From Lacisediminihabitans changchengi (GTDB taxonomy: Bacteria; Actinomycetota; Actinomycetes; Actinomycetales; Microbacteriaceae), in contig NZ_JAEPES010000001.1 of the NCBI RefSeq assembly GCF_016634425.1, positions 751,183-815,182 of the forward strand: DNA of 64,000 nt, in the 5' to 3' direction. Positions 46,702 to 56,082 of the stretch are shown in pieces. The position numbers and the translations under genes were made by a program. Numbering within the stretch: the first letter of the stretch is position 1; every line of letters starts with the position of its first letter. A model generated the notes under the pieces. That model saw only the letters and a program-made list of their open reading frames with translations, was not told the DNA's origin and ran no database searches.

Positions 46702-47916
46702 GTGGCAGATCATCGCAGGCACGCCGCCCGCCGAATCCCATGGTGGGGTGTCTCGCTCGTGGCCGCGGGCACGCTTGCCACCCTGCTCACTGCTGGCGCG
46801 GCGGCTCTGACCCTCTTCGTGGCGCGCACGATCGTCACTCCGCCGAAACGGCGGGAGGAGAACATCCGCATCCTCGCTGTGCGCCCCGACGACGGGACGA
46901 TCGTGCTGTCGTCCACCGTCGATTCGCGGCTGCCCGGCGACTACGGCCTGTGGTTCGCGGGGGATGCGGGCTACGCGCGGGTGGGCGAGATCCTTGCCGC
47001 GACGCCGACCGCGGTCACCCGCACGCTCATCGATGTTTCGTTCGGCGACCTGGAGGCGGCGACGCGAGCTCGGCTGTCCGGGTGGTACTACCTGCATCCG
47101 TCCGAGCTGGGGGTCCCCACCGAGGAAGTCGCCGTGCAGACCGAACTCGGACCGGCCCCCGCGTGGCGGGTGCCGCCGGCAGAACCCCGGGCCGACGGAC
47201 GGATGCCGTGGGTGATCCAGGTGCATGGCCGCGCGGTGCGTCGCACCGAGACCATCCGGGCGACCCCGATCTTCCGAGAGGCCGGCTATACGACCCTGAT
47301 GGTGTCGTACCGCAACGATGGCGAAGCTCCTTTCAGCCTCGACCGCCGCTATGGGCTTGGCGATACCGAATGGCGTGATATCGACGCGGCTATGGCCTAT
47401 GCGAAAGAGCACGGGGCGACCGATCTGGTGCTGATGGGCTGGTCGATGGGCGGCGCGACGGTGCTGCAGGCCCTGACGCGCTCCGAGCATGCAGAGCTCG
47501 TGCGAGGAATCGCGCTGGACTCTCCCGTGATCGACTGGGTCACCGCGCTGCGCTATCAGGGCACTCTCAATCGGCTGCCGACACCGATCAGTTCGGCGGT
47601 GCTCGCCCTCATCGGCAAGCCCTGGGGCCGCCGACTCACCGGGCAGGGCAGGGCGATCGACCTGCCACGGCTCGACTTCGTCGCGCGCGCGCCGGAGCTG
47701 AACCTGCCGATTCTGCTCATGCACAGCGTGGATGACGGCTTCGTACCGGTCACCGCGTCGCGCGCCCTCGCCGAGGAGCGGCCCGACATCGTCGACTTCG
47801 AGGCCTTCACGGGCGCTGCGCACTGCAAACTGTGGAACTACGACCGCCCGCGCTGGACGATGGCGATTCGCGACTGGCTTGCCGCGCTGCCCCTAACGGG
47901 AGATCCGCGCGACTGA
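46702..47916 (+). CDS. Membrane-anchored alpha/beta hydrolase
   Basis: This is a 404-residue protein. One N-terminal membrane helix (about 13-40) precedes a domain of about 130 residues and an alpha/beta hydrolase domain with VIQVHGRAVRR, the nucleophile elbow LMGWSMGGATVLQ, the Asp in HSVDDGFVP, and His in GAAHCKLWNYD. The family is annotated as peptidase-like or esterase-like; the substrate is unknown. GTG 46702 has no Shine-Dalgarno (leaderless). The 3' end overlaps the convergent RibD-C gene by 24 bp. Confidence 0.88.
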   Translation: MADHRRHAARRIPWWGVSLVAAGTLATLLTAGAAALTLFVARTIVTPPKRREENIRILAVRPDDGTIVLSSTVDSRLPGDYGLWFAGDAGYARVGEILAATPTAVTRTLIDVSFGDLEAATRARLSGWYYLHPSELGVPTEEVAVQTELGPAPAWRVPPAEPRADGRMPWVIQVHGRAVRRTETIRATPIFREAGYTTLMVSYRNDGEAPFSLDRRYGLGDTEWRDIDAAMAYAKEHGATDLVLMGWSMGGATVLQALTRSEHAELVRGIALDSPVIDWVTALRYQGTLNRLPTPISSAVLALIGKPWGRRLTGQGRAIDLPRLDFVARAPELNLPILLMHSVDDGFVPVTASRALAEERPDIVDFEAFTGAAHCKLWNYDRPRWTMAIRDWLAALPLTGDPRD

Positions 47917-48600
47917 CCAGCGCGCGAACACGACGCCGGCATCGTCGACGGCGAGGCGTTCGAGCCGCAACTCCGTGGCGGCGACGGACAGCGGATGCTG
48001 TGGCCCGCCGATCCGCGGACTCGTGCTGAGACACAGCTCATCGACCAGTCCCGCGTCGACCAGGGTGCCCGCGAGACTTGGGCCACCCTCGCAGACGATG
48101 GATCCAAACCCGCGGGCACGCAGGGCGGCGATGATCTCACCAGCGGCCATCCGCCCTTCCGTCTCGGGCAGCACGATCACCGTTGCGGCGGGCAGTTCGG
48201 CGGTGACTCGATCGCGGGCGGAGTCCGGGCACAGCACGAGCAGCCGACCAGGCTCGACGCCGGCGAGAGCATGTCCGCTCAGCTCTCCGCTGCCGGTGAC
48301 GATCGCGAGCGGAGCGGTTTTCGGCAGCACGTAGCCTTCACGGCGCACCGACTCTGCGCCGACGAGAACGACATCGGCAGCACGGCGGATCGCGCCGAGC
48401 ACCTTTCGGTCGGCACCCGCCGTGAGTGATGCGGAGGTTCCGTCGCTGCCGGCCGCGCTGCCGTCGACCGACAGAACCAGGTTGATGCGGAGCCACTCGG
48501 TGCTCGGGGTGGCGTAGAGCGCGTCGAGGCGCGAGCGGGCGTCATCCGTCGCCAGGTCGATGGGCGGGCCGACCTCGGGGAAGACCGGCCGAACGATCAC
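47893..48600 (-). CDS. Pyrimidine reductase family protein (RibD C-terminal-like)
   Basis: The protein has 235 residues and one reductase domain, with LVLSVDGSAAGSDGTSASL, SLTAGADRKVLGAIRRAADVVLVGAESVRREGY, and IVCEGGPSLAGTLVDAGLVDELCLS as in the RibD reductase and dihydrofolate reductase-like family. No deaminase domain is present. It probably uses NADPH; the role in riboflavin is not certain. GTG 48600 overlaps the SufE stop (GTGA), so it is coupled to sufE, and its 3' end overlaps the hydrolase gene. Confidence 0.87.
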   Translation of the reverse strand: MIVRPVFPEVGPPIDLATDDARSRLDALYATPSTEWLRINLVLSVDGSAAGSDGTSASLTAGADRKVLGAIRRAADVVLVGAESVRREGYVLPKTAPLAIVTGSGELSGHALAGVEPGRLLVLCPDSARDRVTAELPAATVIVLPETEGRMAAGEIIAALRARGFGSIVCEGGPSLAGTLVDAGLVDELCLSTSPRIGGPQHPLSVAATELRLERLAVDDAGVVFARWSVARISR

Positions 48601-49067
48601 GCGCCGGACTCGGTTAAGGGAGCGCTCTTCTCGCGGATCTGTCGCTTGGACCGGGCGAGCAGAGCGGTCATGCCCCGGATGCGCAGCGGGCTGACGGCAG
48701 CGGTCAGGCCGATGGTGTTGGGGAAGTCGTCGGGAACGGCGAGAGCCTGCTCGACGGTGAGGCCGCCGAGGCCCTGCGCGATGATCGACGCGAAACCGCG
48801 GGTGGTCGGCGCCTCCTTGGGCGCGGTGGCGTAGACATGCACGCGGTTGTCATCATCGACCTCGACGAAGATGAAGACGGGGGACTGGCATTCGACGACC
48901 TGCTCGAGCAGATCGGGGTGCTCGGAGTAGCGCGCCGGCAGCTCGGGGAGTTCGTTGGCGAACTCCAACAACAGCAGAAGCCTGTCTTTCTCGGGAAGGT
49001 CGAGGAAGTCGGTGCGGATCTCGCTGAGCTGTTCAGGCAGCTGCGGTTCGGGGAGCTCGTCAGTCAT
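48597..49067 (-). CDS. sufE: SufE family sulfur-acceptor protein
   Basis: This 156-residue protein accepts persulfide sulfur from a cysteine desulfurase and passes it to the iron-sulfur scaffold. Cys60 in VVECQSPVFIF is the acceptor, and GFASIIAQGLGGLT and VPDDFPNTIGLTAAVSPLRIRGM are family signatures. ATG 49067 has GGAGAG seven bases upstream; the longer frame reaches into the sulfurtransferase gap. It follows the sulfurtransferase gene by 70 bp, a logical pairing. Confidence 0.93.
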   Translation of the reverse strand: MTDELPEPQLPEQLSEIRTDFLDLPEKDRLLLLLEFANELPELPARYSEHPDLLEQVVECQSPVFIFVEVDDDNRVHVYATAPKEAPTTRGFASIIAQGLGGLTVEQALAVPDDFPNTIGLTAAVSPLRIRGMTALLARSKRQIREKSAPLTESGA

Positions 49068-49137
49068 GGTCTCTCCAGTATCCCAGCGCCGGGACGAGCA
49101 GTTGCCCGTCCCGGCACCGTGGTCACGAGAACCGTGG

Positions 49138-50040
49138 TCAGCGAGCGACGGCCACGCCGGGCTCGGTGCCGCGCACGATCGGGACGCGCACTGCAGAGCC
49201 CCACTCGGTCCATGAGCCGTCGTAGTTGCGCACGCTGTCGAAGCCGAGCAGATGCGTGAGCACAAACCAGGTGTGACTCGACCGCTCGCCGATGCGGCAG
49301 TAGGCGATCACGCTGTCGCCGTCGTGGAGACCGGCCTGGTCGCGGTAGAGCGCGTTCAACTCGTCGAGGGAGCGGAAGGTGCCGTCTTCGGCGGCAGCCT
49401 TGCCCCACGGAACGTTCTGCGCGCTGGGGATATGGCCGGCGCGCAGCGCACCCTCGTCGGGGTAGGCGGGGGCGGTGGTGCGCTCTCCGCTGTATTCCTC
49501 GGGTGAGCGGACGTCGATCAGGGGATCCGTGCCGAGAGCGGCAAGCACGTCGTCTTTGAACGCACGGATGTCGGCGTCGTCGCGCTCGACGACCGGGTAG
49601 TCGACGGCGACGGGAGTGGAGGCATCCGTCGTGTAGTCGCGGCCTTCGGCCTCCCACTTGGCCCGGCCGCCGTCGAGGATGCGGACATCCTGGTGGCCGA
49701 ACAGGGTGAAGACCCAGAGGGCGTACGCGGCCCACCAGTTGTTCTTGTCGCCGTAGACGACGATGGTCGTGTCGCGGCCGATGCCGCGGGAGCCCAGGAG
49801 CGCGGCGAACTGCTCACCGTCGATGTAGTCGCGCTCGACCGGGTCGTTGAGGTCGGTGTGCCAATCGATCTTGACGGCACCGGGGATGTGGCCCGTCTCG
49901 TAGAGCAGCACGTCTTCGTCGGACTCGACGACGACGAGCCCCGGCGTGCCGAGGTGGTCGGCCAGCCACTGCGTGCTGACCAGACGTTCGGGGTGAGCGA
50001 ACTCGGCGAAGCGTGGTGAAGAGTCGACCTCGACGGCCAT
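49138..50040 (-). CDS. Thiosulfate/3-mercaptopyruvate sulfurtransferase
   Basis: This is a 300-residue two-domain rhodanese. The inactive N-terminal domain contains [14 protein letters not shown], and the C-terminal domain has the active Cys in [15 protein letters not shown] and [13 protein letters not shown]. The active loop CRIGERS resembles thiosulfate more than 3-mercaptopyruvate enzymes, but this is not decisive. ATG 50040 has GGAGG six bases upstream. It is the first gene of a sulfurtransferase-SufE-reductase operon. Confidence 0.93.
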   Translation of the reverse strand: MAVEVDSSPRFAEFAHPERLVSTQWLADHLGTPGLVVVESDEDVLLYETGHIPGAVKIDWHTDLNDPVERDYIDGEQFAALLGSRGIGRDTTIVVYGDKNNWWAAYALWVFTLFGHQDVRILDGGRAKWEAEGRDYTTDASTPVAVDYPVVERDDADIRAFKDDVLAALGTDPLIDVRSPEEYSGERTTAPAYPDEGALRAGHIPSAQNVPWGKAAAEDGTFRSLDELNALYRDQAGLHDGDSVIAYCRIGERSSHTWFVLTHLLGFDSVRNYDGSWTEWGSAVRVPIVRGTEPGVAVAR

Positions 50041-50215
50041 GGGTACCTCCAGTTGGCGCCCGAGTGGGCGACCGATCGTGTGGGATGCGCGGGCTAGTCT
50101 GGGACAGCAGGCCGCCGAACAAATCTACGCGGGAATGCGGTCGTCGAGGCCGCCTCACCGAAGGTCGCCGCAAGACTTCGACACATAGCCCATCCACGTC
50201 CGTAAGGTGCCTTTC

Positions 50216-51235
50216 GTGACATCGCAGCAGACCGGCGCCCCCGAGCGCCTGGTCGACCGCTCGCCCACGCTCAGTGGCGAGGAGATCGCCGCTCATCTGG
50301 TGCCGCCGCGGCAGTTTCTCACTGCCACCCTCGACACCTATCGTCCCGACCGTGACTACCCATCGCAGGGCGCTGCGATCGCCGCGATCCGCGCTTTCGC
50401 GACCGGCTGGCACGGAGGCAAGAAGGGTGGGCTGTTCACCCGAAAGAAGGCCGCACAGACACTCCCGGGCATCTATCTCGACGGTGGCTTCGGAGTCGGA
50501 AAAACCCACCTGCTCGCCGCCCTCTGGCACCTCGCGCCCGAGCGCAAGTACTTCGGCACGTTCATCGAGTACACCGCGCTGGTCGGCGCGCTCGGCTACC
50601 AACAGGCGGTCGCGCTGCTGAAGGGAGCTTCGCTCGTCTGCATCGACGAGTTCGAACTCGACGATCCCGGTGACACCCGGTTGATGTCGCGGCTGCTGTC
50701 TGAGCTCGTCGCCAGCGGGTCCAAGATCGCGGCGACCTCCAATACCCCGCCGAATGCGCTCGGTGAGGGACGCTTCGCCGCGCAGGACTTCCTGCGCGAG
50801 ATCGACGCCCTCTCGGCCAGATTCGACACGCTGCGGATCGACGGCACGGACTACCGGCGGCGCGATCTCGAGGGTCATGCGGTGACACTGGATGACGAAT
50901 CCTTCGCCGCCGCAGTCGCGGGCCAGGTCGGCGGGGTCACGGTCGACTCGTTCGATGGGGTGCTCGCGCACCTGGCATCCGTTCACCCGTCCCGGTATGT
51001 GAAGCTCATCGATGGGCTGGAGGCGGTCGGGTTCGAGGGGGTGCACCTGCTTGACAATCAGACGGATGCCCTCCGCCTGGTCGCCTTCGTCGACCGGCTC
51101 TACGACGCTCAGGTGCGCATCATCGCCACCGGCCTCTCGCTCGATCAGGTCTTCGCGGAGGACATGCTCGCCGGGGGCTATCGCAAGAAGTACCTGCGTG
51201 CCGTATCGCGCATGATCGCGCTGACCTCGTCCTGA
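50216..51235 (+). CDS. zapE: Cell division protein ZapE (AFG1-like ATPase)
   Basis: This 339-residue P-loop ATPase shows Walker A GGFGVGKTHLLAALW (90-104), Walker B SLVCIDEFELDDPGD, and sensor-like AATSNTPPNALGEG. The family (ZapE/Afg1) is linked to cell division in E. coli. GTG 50216 has AAGG nine bases upstream; GTG 50207 is an alternative. The last codons and stop are part of a 19-bp tandem duplication. Confidence 0.92.
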   Translation: MTSQQTGAPERLVDRSPTLSGEEIAAHLVPPRQFLTATLDTYRPDRDYPSQGAAIAAIRAFATGWHGGKKGGLFTRKKAAQTLPGIYLDGGFGVGKTHLLAALWHLAPERKYFGTFIEYTALVGALGYQQAVALLKGASLVCIDEFELDDPGDTRLMSRLLSELVASGSKIAATSNTPPNALGEGRFAAQDFLREIDALSARFDTLRIDGTDYRRRDLEGHAVTLDDESFAAAVAGQVGGVTVDSFDGVLAHLASVHPSRYVKLIDGLEAVGFEGVHLLDNQTDALRLVAFVDRLYDAQVRIIATGLSLDQVFAEDMLAGGYRKKYLRAVSRMIALTSS

Positions 51236-51258
51236 TCCGGTGACCTCGTCCTGATCCG
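51222..51258 (+). repeat. 19-bp tandem duplication across the zapE stop
   Basis: TGACCTCGTCCTGATCCG (51222-51239) recurs at 51241-51258 with period 19. The first copy includes the zapE stop codon, so the second lies just outside the gene. The copies are identical and so recent. Confidence 0.88.
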
Positions 51259-51364
51259 CTGGCCTAGGCTGGATCCTGGTGCGCCGGGAAGTCTGGTCGG
51301 CAGGTGATCGAAGAGATCGCTTCACGAGATTACGCGCGCCGCGATGCGGCAGTGGGGACACCGA

Positions 51365-52546
51365 ATGAGCATCATGAGGTCGGAGCGGGTGGCGGCCGTG
51401 CTGCTGCTGATCGCAGCGGTACTGGGATTGATCGCCGCCAACAGTCCCCTCGGTGCGGGGCTGATGGCCATTCAGCATGCGCACCTGTCGATTCCCGGTA
51501 CGCCGGTCGACCTCTCCGTCGGGCACTGGATCAGCGACGGCCTCCTCGCCGTCTTCTTCTTCGTCGTTGCCATCGAGCTGAAGAACGAGCTCACCGTCGG
51601 GCAACTCAACTCGGTGTCGAAGGCGGTGCGTCCGGCGATCGCCGCAATCGGGGGAGTGCTCGTTCCCGCCCTGATCTACCTCGCGGTGACGGCGGGCTCG
51701 GGCTATTCCGGGGGGTGGCCCATTCCCACGGCGACGGACATCGCCTTTGCGCTCGGCGTTCTCGCCGTTTTCGGCAAGGGCATCCCGTCGAGGCTGCGCA
51801 TCTTCATTCTGGCGTTGGCGATCCTCGATGACATCGTGGCGATCCTGATCATCGCGCTGTTCTTCACGAAAGACCCGAACCTGCTCTTCCTGGCGATCGC
51901 CGTTGTCGGAGTCGCGGTGTTTGCCCTGCTCAGCCGGTTGCTCGGCACCCGGATGCGCGTCCCGGTAACCATCGCGATGGTGCCGGTCGCGCTGCTCACC
52001 TGGTTCCTCGTCTACGAGTCCGGCGTGCATGCGACCATCGCGGGAGTCGCTCTGGGGCTCGCGATGCTGCGAAAGCCGGGCATGCGCGTGCGGCACGCAC
52101 TGGAGCCGATAACGAACGGCGGCATCCTTCCCCTATTCGCGTTCTCTGCTGCGCTGGTGGCGATTCCGCAGGTAACCATCGGCGAGCTGAAGGCTCCGTT
52201 CTGGGGGATCCTGATCGCACTCCCGGTCGGCAAGCTGATCGGGATAGGTCTCGGCGGTTGGCTCTCCAGCTTCGTCGGCGCCAAGGGCAACCGACCGCAG
52301 CTGACTTTCCAGGGACTGGTCACCGCCGGAGCGCTCGGCGGCGTCGGGTTCACCGTTTCGCTCCTCATGAACGAGTTGGCTTTTGCTCGACGGCCGGAGG
52401 TGGCCGACGAAGGAACCCTGGCCGTGCTGCTCGGCTCGGCGATCTCGATAGTGCTCGCGGGCATCCTTGTCTCGCGGTTGGCCGCCTACTACCGGCGATT
52501 GGCCGCGCTGCGGCACGATGCGGAGCGTCGGCTCTCGGCTCCGTGA
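51365..52546 (+). CDS. nhaA: Na+/H+ antiporter NhaA
   Basis: This 393-residue membrane antiporter exports Na+ in exchange for protons. About twelve helices are expected. The ion-binding aspartates are in ALAILDDIVAILII, and the unwound helix 4 shows PTATDIAFALGVL. AIELKNELTVGQL and SPVTIAM-type loops are in place. ATG 51365 is chosen; ATG 51374 is also possible. Helps with sodium and alkaline stress. Confidence 0.93.
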   Translation: MSIMRSERVAAVLLLIAAVLGLIAANSPLGAGLMAIQHAHLSIPGTPVDLSVGHWISDGLLAVFFFVVAIELKNELTVGQLNSVSKAVRPAIAAIGGVLVPALIYLAVTAGSGYSGGWPIPTATDIAFALGVLAVFGKGIPSRLRIFILALAILDDIVAILIIALFFTKDPNLLFLAIAVVGVAVFALLSRLLGTRMRVPVTIAMVPVALLTWFLVYESGVHATIAGVALGLAMLRKPGMRVRHALEPITNGGILPLFAFSAALVAIPQVTIGELKAPFWGILIALPVGKLIGIGLGGWLSSFVGAKGNRPQLTFQGLVTAGALGGVGFTVSLLMNELAFARRPEVADEGTLAVLLGSAISIVLAGILVSRLAAYYRRLAALRHDAERRLSAP

Positions 52547-52584
52547 ACATCCGCGCGCAGTGATGGCGGTGTCAGACGCCGGCG

Positions 52585-52630
52585 AAACACAGTGTTTACA
52601 CGCCCGATGATCGCGTAACCCACTCGAAAC
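52585..52630 (+). promoter_or_regulatory. GlnR-type box upstream of amt, with a nearby palindrome
   Basis: GTAAC-CCACTC-GAAAC (52615-52630) fits the GlnR consensus perfectly, as in front of glnA. AAACACAGTGTTT (52585-52597), a 13-bp palindrome, lies 17 bp upstream. The 213-bp stretch to the amt start holds no gene. Confidence 0.72.
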
Positions 52631-52759
52631 ACGTCTACACCCGTGCGGAAATATCGACGCAGCAAACTTGCGTGCACCCGACGTCTTTTGCGCAGGCTGC
52701 CCGCCACGCGCACGAAGTCGGAGGGTAACCCCTTGTAATCAGAGAGAGGCAACCCCCAC

Positions 52760-54034
52760 ATGGTCGACTTGTCGGTCTTAACGAATGCCACTACAGACGG
52801 CATTACTTCAAACCTGAACTCGCTGTGGCTTCTTGTCGCTGCTGCCCTCGTGCTCATCATGACTCCCGGCGTTGCCTTCTTCTACGGCGGTATGGTCCGC
52901 GCCAAGAGCGTCATCAGCATGATGATGATGAGCTTCGGCGCAATGGGACTCGTCGGTGTGCTGTGGGTTCTCTACGGCTACGGACTCGCCTTCGGCAAGC
53001 CGCTCATCCCGCACTGGTTGGGTAACCCGTTCGCCGGATCGCTCGGTCTCGGCAGCCTGATCAACATCGGCAAGGACGGGGCCATGGATGCCGACCTCAA
53101 CGGTCTCGCTTTCGCCGGTTTCCAGGCTACGTTCGCGATCATCACCGTCGCGCTGATCTCCGGCGCCATCGCCGACCGTGCCAAGTTCGGCTCCTGGATG
53201 ATCTTCGCGGGCATCTGGGTCACCATCGTCTACTTCCCCGTCGCCTACTGGGTCTTCAACCTGACCGATGGGTGGGCCCCGGCTCTGCTCAAGGTCAATG
53301 ACTTCGCTGGTGGTACCGCTGTGCACATCAACGCCGGTGCCGCGGGCCTGGCCCTGGCACTGGTGCTCGGCAAGCGCGTCGGCTTCAGCAAGGGCATGTC
53401 CAAGCCGCACAACGTGCCGCTGACGCTCCTCGGCGCGGCGCTGCTCTGGTTCGGCTGGTTCGGATTCAACTCCGGCTCCGAGGCCGCTGTCGACGGTGTC
53501 GCCGCCATCGCCTGGATCAACACCCTTGCAGCCCCGGCCGCGGCCATCCTCGGCTGGCTGATCGTCGAACGGATCAAAGACGGCAAGCCCACCTCGATCG
53601 GTGCAGCATCGGGCGCCGTAGCCGGTCTTGTCGCGATCACCCCGGCCTGTAACATCCTGACCCCGGGGTGGGCGATCGTGCTGGGCATCCTGGCCGGTGC
53701 GGTCTGCGCCCTCGCTATCGACCTGAAGTTCAAGCTCGGCTTCGATGACTCGCTCGATGTCGTCGGCATCCACCTCGTCGGTGGCCTGCTCGGCACGCTC
53801 TACATCGGTATCTTCGGCTCCGGCATCGGCCTCATCGACACCGGCAGCTTCAAGCAGCTCGGTGTGCAGGCGTTGGCGGGAATCGGAATCGGCGTCTACT
53901 CGTTCGGACTCGCCTGGATCATCGGCACCGTCATCCAGAAGACCATCGGATTCCGTATCACCAACGAGGATGAGGTCGCCGGGGTCGACACCATCGTCCA
54001 CGGTGAAGAGGGCTACGCACTCGAAACCGTCTAG
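52760..54034 (+). CDS. amt: Ammonium transporter
   Basis: This 424-residue trimeric channel-like protein conducts ammonium into the cell. Eleven helices are expected. The twin histidines are in DFAGGTAVHINAG and DVVGIHLVGGLLGTLY; GVAFFYGGMVRAKSV and WFGWFGFNSGSEAA are further signatures. ATG 52760; Shine-Dalgarno GAGAGAGG 10 bases upstream. A GlnR-type box upstream predicts induction by nitrogen limitation. No glnK or glnD follows; instead there is a hairpin and a degenerate Amt paralogue. Confidence 0.96.
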   Translation: MVDLSVLTNATTDGITSNLNSLWLLVAAALVLIMTPGVAFFYGGMVRAKSVISMMMMSFGAMGLVGVLWVLYGYGLAFGKPLIPHWLGNPFAGSLGLGSLINIGKDGAMDADLNGLAFAGFQATFAIITVALISGAIADRAKFGSWMIFAGIWVTIVYFPVAYWVFNLTDGWAPALLKVNDFAGGTAVHINAGAAGLALALVLGKRVGFSKGMSKPHNVPLTLLGAALLWFGWFGFNSGSEAAVDGVAAIAWINTLAAPAAAILGWLIVERIKDGKPTSIGAASGAVAGLVAITPACNILTPGWAIVLGILAGAVCALAIDLKFKLGFDDSLDVVGIHLVGGLLGTLYIGIFGSGIGLIDTGSFKQLGVQALAGIGIGVYSFGLAWIIGTVIQKTIGFRITNEDEVAGVDTIVHGEEGYALETV

Positions 54035-54056
54035 GCACTAGCGGCACACAGCCAGT

Positions 54057-54084
54057 GGGGTGCCGTCCTTCGGGACGGCACCCC
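54057..54084 (+). terminator. TTCG-loop terminator after amt
   Basis: Perfect 12-bp arms GGGGTGCCGTCC and GGACGGCACCCC close a TTCG tetraloop, followed by TTACT, 22 bp after the amt stop. Confidence 0.93.
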
Positions 54085-54127
54085 TTACTGTTGGCTGGCG
54101 AGTGTCAGACCGATTCGAAGGACCGAG

Positions 54128-55144
54128 ATGGATGCTGCGCCCGTCGCTACGGCGGCGTTGAGTGGATTGAGTGCCGCTGGCATCCTGGCCCTGGTGCCGC
54201 TGTTCGCGCTGCTGCGGGCCCGGTCGGCGGGGGAGTCCCTCCGGGCGCGACGGATGTTTTTCGTCGCGACGCTCGGTGCGGTGATGACCGGCATCGCGGT
54301 GCTGACCGGAATCACCGGCATCGCCCCGGCGTACATCGCCCCGGCGATCGCTCTCGGAGCCCTGTTCGCGACCGTGGCGACGCTGGGGATCGCCGGCGCG
54401 CCACTCGGGCGGCAGCTCATCTACGCGCTGGTGCTGACCGCGGCGGTGTTCGTGCCGATCGTGAGCGTCGTGCTGACGCTGTGGTGGGATCCGTTCGCAA
54501 CGGGGCTCGGCTACCTCGACTTCGGGGTGGCGCTGCCGATCGTGATCGCGGCTGCCTGCGCGACGCTAGGCACCCTCGTGGTGGCCAGAGTGGTGGACAG
54601 AGCCCGCCCGCAGCCCGTGCGGCTCGGGACGGGCTCGCTCGGACTCGTTGCGGCGATCTGGCTTGCCTGGCTGGCCTGGCTGCTCGGTTTGCAGCTCGGC
54701 ATCGACCCGGTTGCCGGGCTCATCGTCATCAACACCGTGGTCATGCCGATCGCTGCCGTGGCGACCGCAGCGCTGGTTGAGCGGTTACGTCGACGGCGGA
54801 ACACCATCTCGGGGGTGGTCTTCGGTGCGCTGGGAGGCCTCGCCGCCGCGGCGCCTACCGCCGCCTACCTGATCACCCCGGTTGCGCTCGTCGTCGGGCT
54901 ACTCGCGGGGATGCTGGTCGCCTTCCTCCCCGAGGGCGGAGCGGCGCGCCGGATCGCCGCGACGCTCCTCGTGGCAGGGGGCTCGGGCATCCTGCTTCTG
55001 GGGCTGGTCGCGAAAGACGTGAGCTTCATCTACACCGGCCAGCCCGAGGTGCTGTTCGGCCAGGTGCTGGCCGTCATTCTGGCCGGGATCGCCGGGTTCG
55101 GTGTCGCCGCGCTGCTCTGGCTCGCCCTGAGGCCGCGGCGGTAG
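54128..55144 (+). CDS. Degenerate Amt-like membrane protein
   Basis: This is a 338-residue protein with about ten membrane helices. Alignment by eye with the Amt gene just upstream is good in the second half: GYLDFGVALPIVIAAACAT against DFAGGTAVHINAGAAG; INTVVMPIAAVATAALVERL against INTLAAPAAAILGWLIVERI; and SGVVFGALGGLAAAAPTAAY against GAASGAVAGLVAITPACNI. Both pore histidines are replaced (VVHI by LPIV, and GIHLVGG by LLVAGG), and the N-terminal helices are shorter. It is therefore unlikely to conduct ammonium in the usual way. It is separated from amt by a terminator. Confidence 0.78.
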   Translation: MDAAPVATAALSGLSAAGILALVPLFALLRARSAGESLRARRMFFVATLGAVMTGIAVLTGITGIAPAYIAPAIALGALFATVATLGIAGAPLGRQLIYALVLTAAVFVPIVSVVLTLWWDPFATGLGYLDFGVALPIVIAAACATLGTLVVARVVDRARPQPVRLGTGSLGLVAAIWLAWLAWLLGLQLGIDPVAGLIVINTVVMPIAAVATAALVERLRRRRNTISGVVFGALGGLAAAAPTAAYLITPVALVVGLLAGMLVAFLPEGGAARRIAATLLVAGGSGILLLGLVAKDVSFIYTGQPEVLFGQVLAVILAGIAGFGVAALLWLALRPRR

Positions 55145-55150
55145 CCGGGG

Positions 55151-56044
55151 TCAGCGCATCGCGCGGCGCATGACCTCGCGCGCAGCCTTCGCCTCGCCGA
55201 TAGGCAGCAGCGGGTAGACGTGAATCATGCCTGGCGCCTCATGGAAGTCGAGGTCGACGCCGGCGACAGCCGCGGCATCCACCAGGCGGTGAGCGTCGGC
55301 ATTCAGGATGTCGCGGGTGCCGCTGAACATCGTGATCGGTCCGAGGCCCAGCAGGTTGCCGTAGATCGGACTCACCAGCGGATCGAGCTCGGGAAGGTCA
55401 CCGCGATAGAGCTCCCCGGCGGCGTGCGAACCCGGGACGGCCAGCCATGGGTCGCTGGGCGCGATCTGCGCCAGGCGGGGGTCGGTGCCGCTGATGTCCA
55501 GCCACGGGGAGATAAGCACGGTCGCCCGCGGGGCGGGGAATCCGCGGTCGCGCAGCTGCTGGGCGACGGCCAGCGCCATCCCCCCACCGGCCGAGTCGCC
55601 GAACAGACCGAAATGGCGCGCGCCGTGTTCGGTGATGAGGGACGCCGCGAGCTCCGTCATCGTGGGCACGATGGTCGACGCGGTCGCCTCGGGCGCGAGC
55701 GGAAAGATCGGAACGGTGAAACGGATGCCAGCGGTCGCGGCGAGGTCGGCAATCAGCGTCCAGTGCTGTCGTTGGATCTGGAACACGTACGACCCGCCGT
55801 GCAGGTAGAGAGCAACCCTGGTTACGGTGCCGTCACGCGGGCCGACCGTGTACACGGGCATGCCGCCCACCGTCGTTTGCTCGACGCGAACCTTTTTCGC
55901 GAGTGCGGGCGGGGGAGCCCACGATGCGGGATGTGCGCGCAGTTCGTCTACCCGCTTCAGCGTGAGCTCGGCCGACGAATAGCGCCGCTTCGCACCCCGC
56001 AGCGTCATCACGAGCGGCATCAGGCGGCTGGAGAGGCTCTGCAT
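55151..56044 (-). CDS. Alpha/beta hydrolase, hormone-sensitive lipase-like esterase
   Basis: This is a 297-residue esterase. YLHGGSYVFQIQ is the HGG oxyanion motif, FGDSAGGGMALAVA the nucleophile, GTRDILNADAHR the Asp, and APGMIHVYPLLP the His. The N-terminal cap region is about 60 residues. Substrate unknown. ATG 56044 has GAAGGAAG close upstream. It is convergent with the Amt-like gene (6 bp between stops). Confidence 0.92.
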   Translation of the reverse strand: MQSLSSRLMPLVMTLRGAKRRYSSAELTLKRVDELRAHPASWAPPPALAKKVRVEQTTVGGMPVYTVGPRDGTVTRVALYLHGGSYVFQIQRQHWTLIADLAATAGIRFTVPIFPLAPEATASTIVPTMTELAASLITEHGARHFGLFGDSAGGGMALAVAQQLRDRGFPAPRATVLISPWLDISGTDPRLAQIAPSDPWLAVPGSHAAGELYRGDLPELDPLVSPIYGNLLGLGPITMFSGTRDILNADAHRLVDAAAVAGVDLDFHEAPGMIHVYPLLPIGEAKAAREVMRRAMR

Positions 56045-56082
56045 GCTCTTCCTTCGTAGCGGGGTCTCCCTATGATGGCCGG

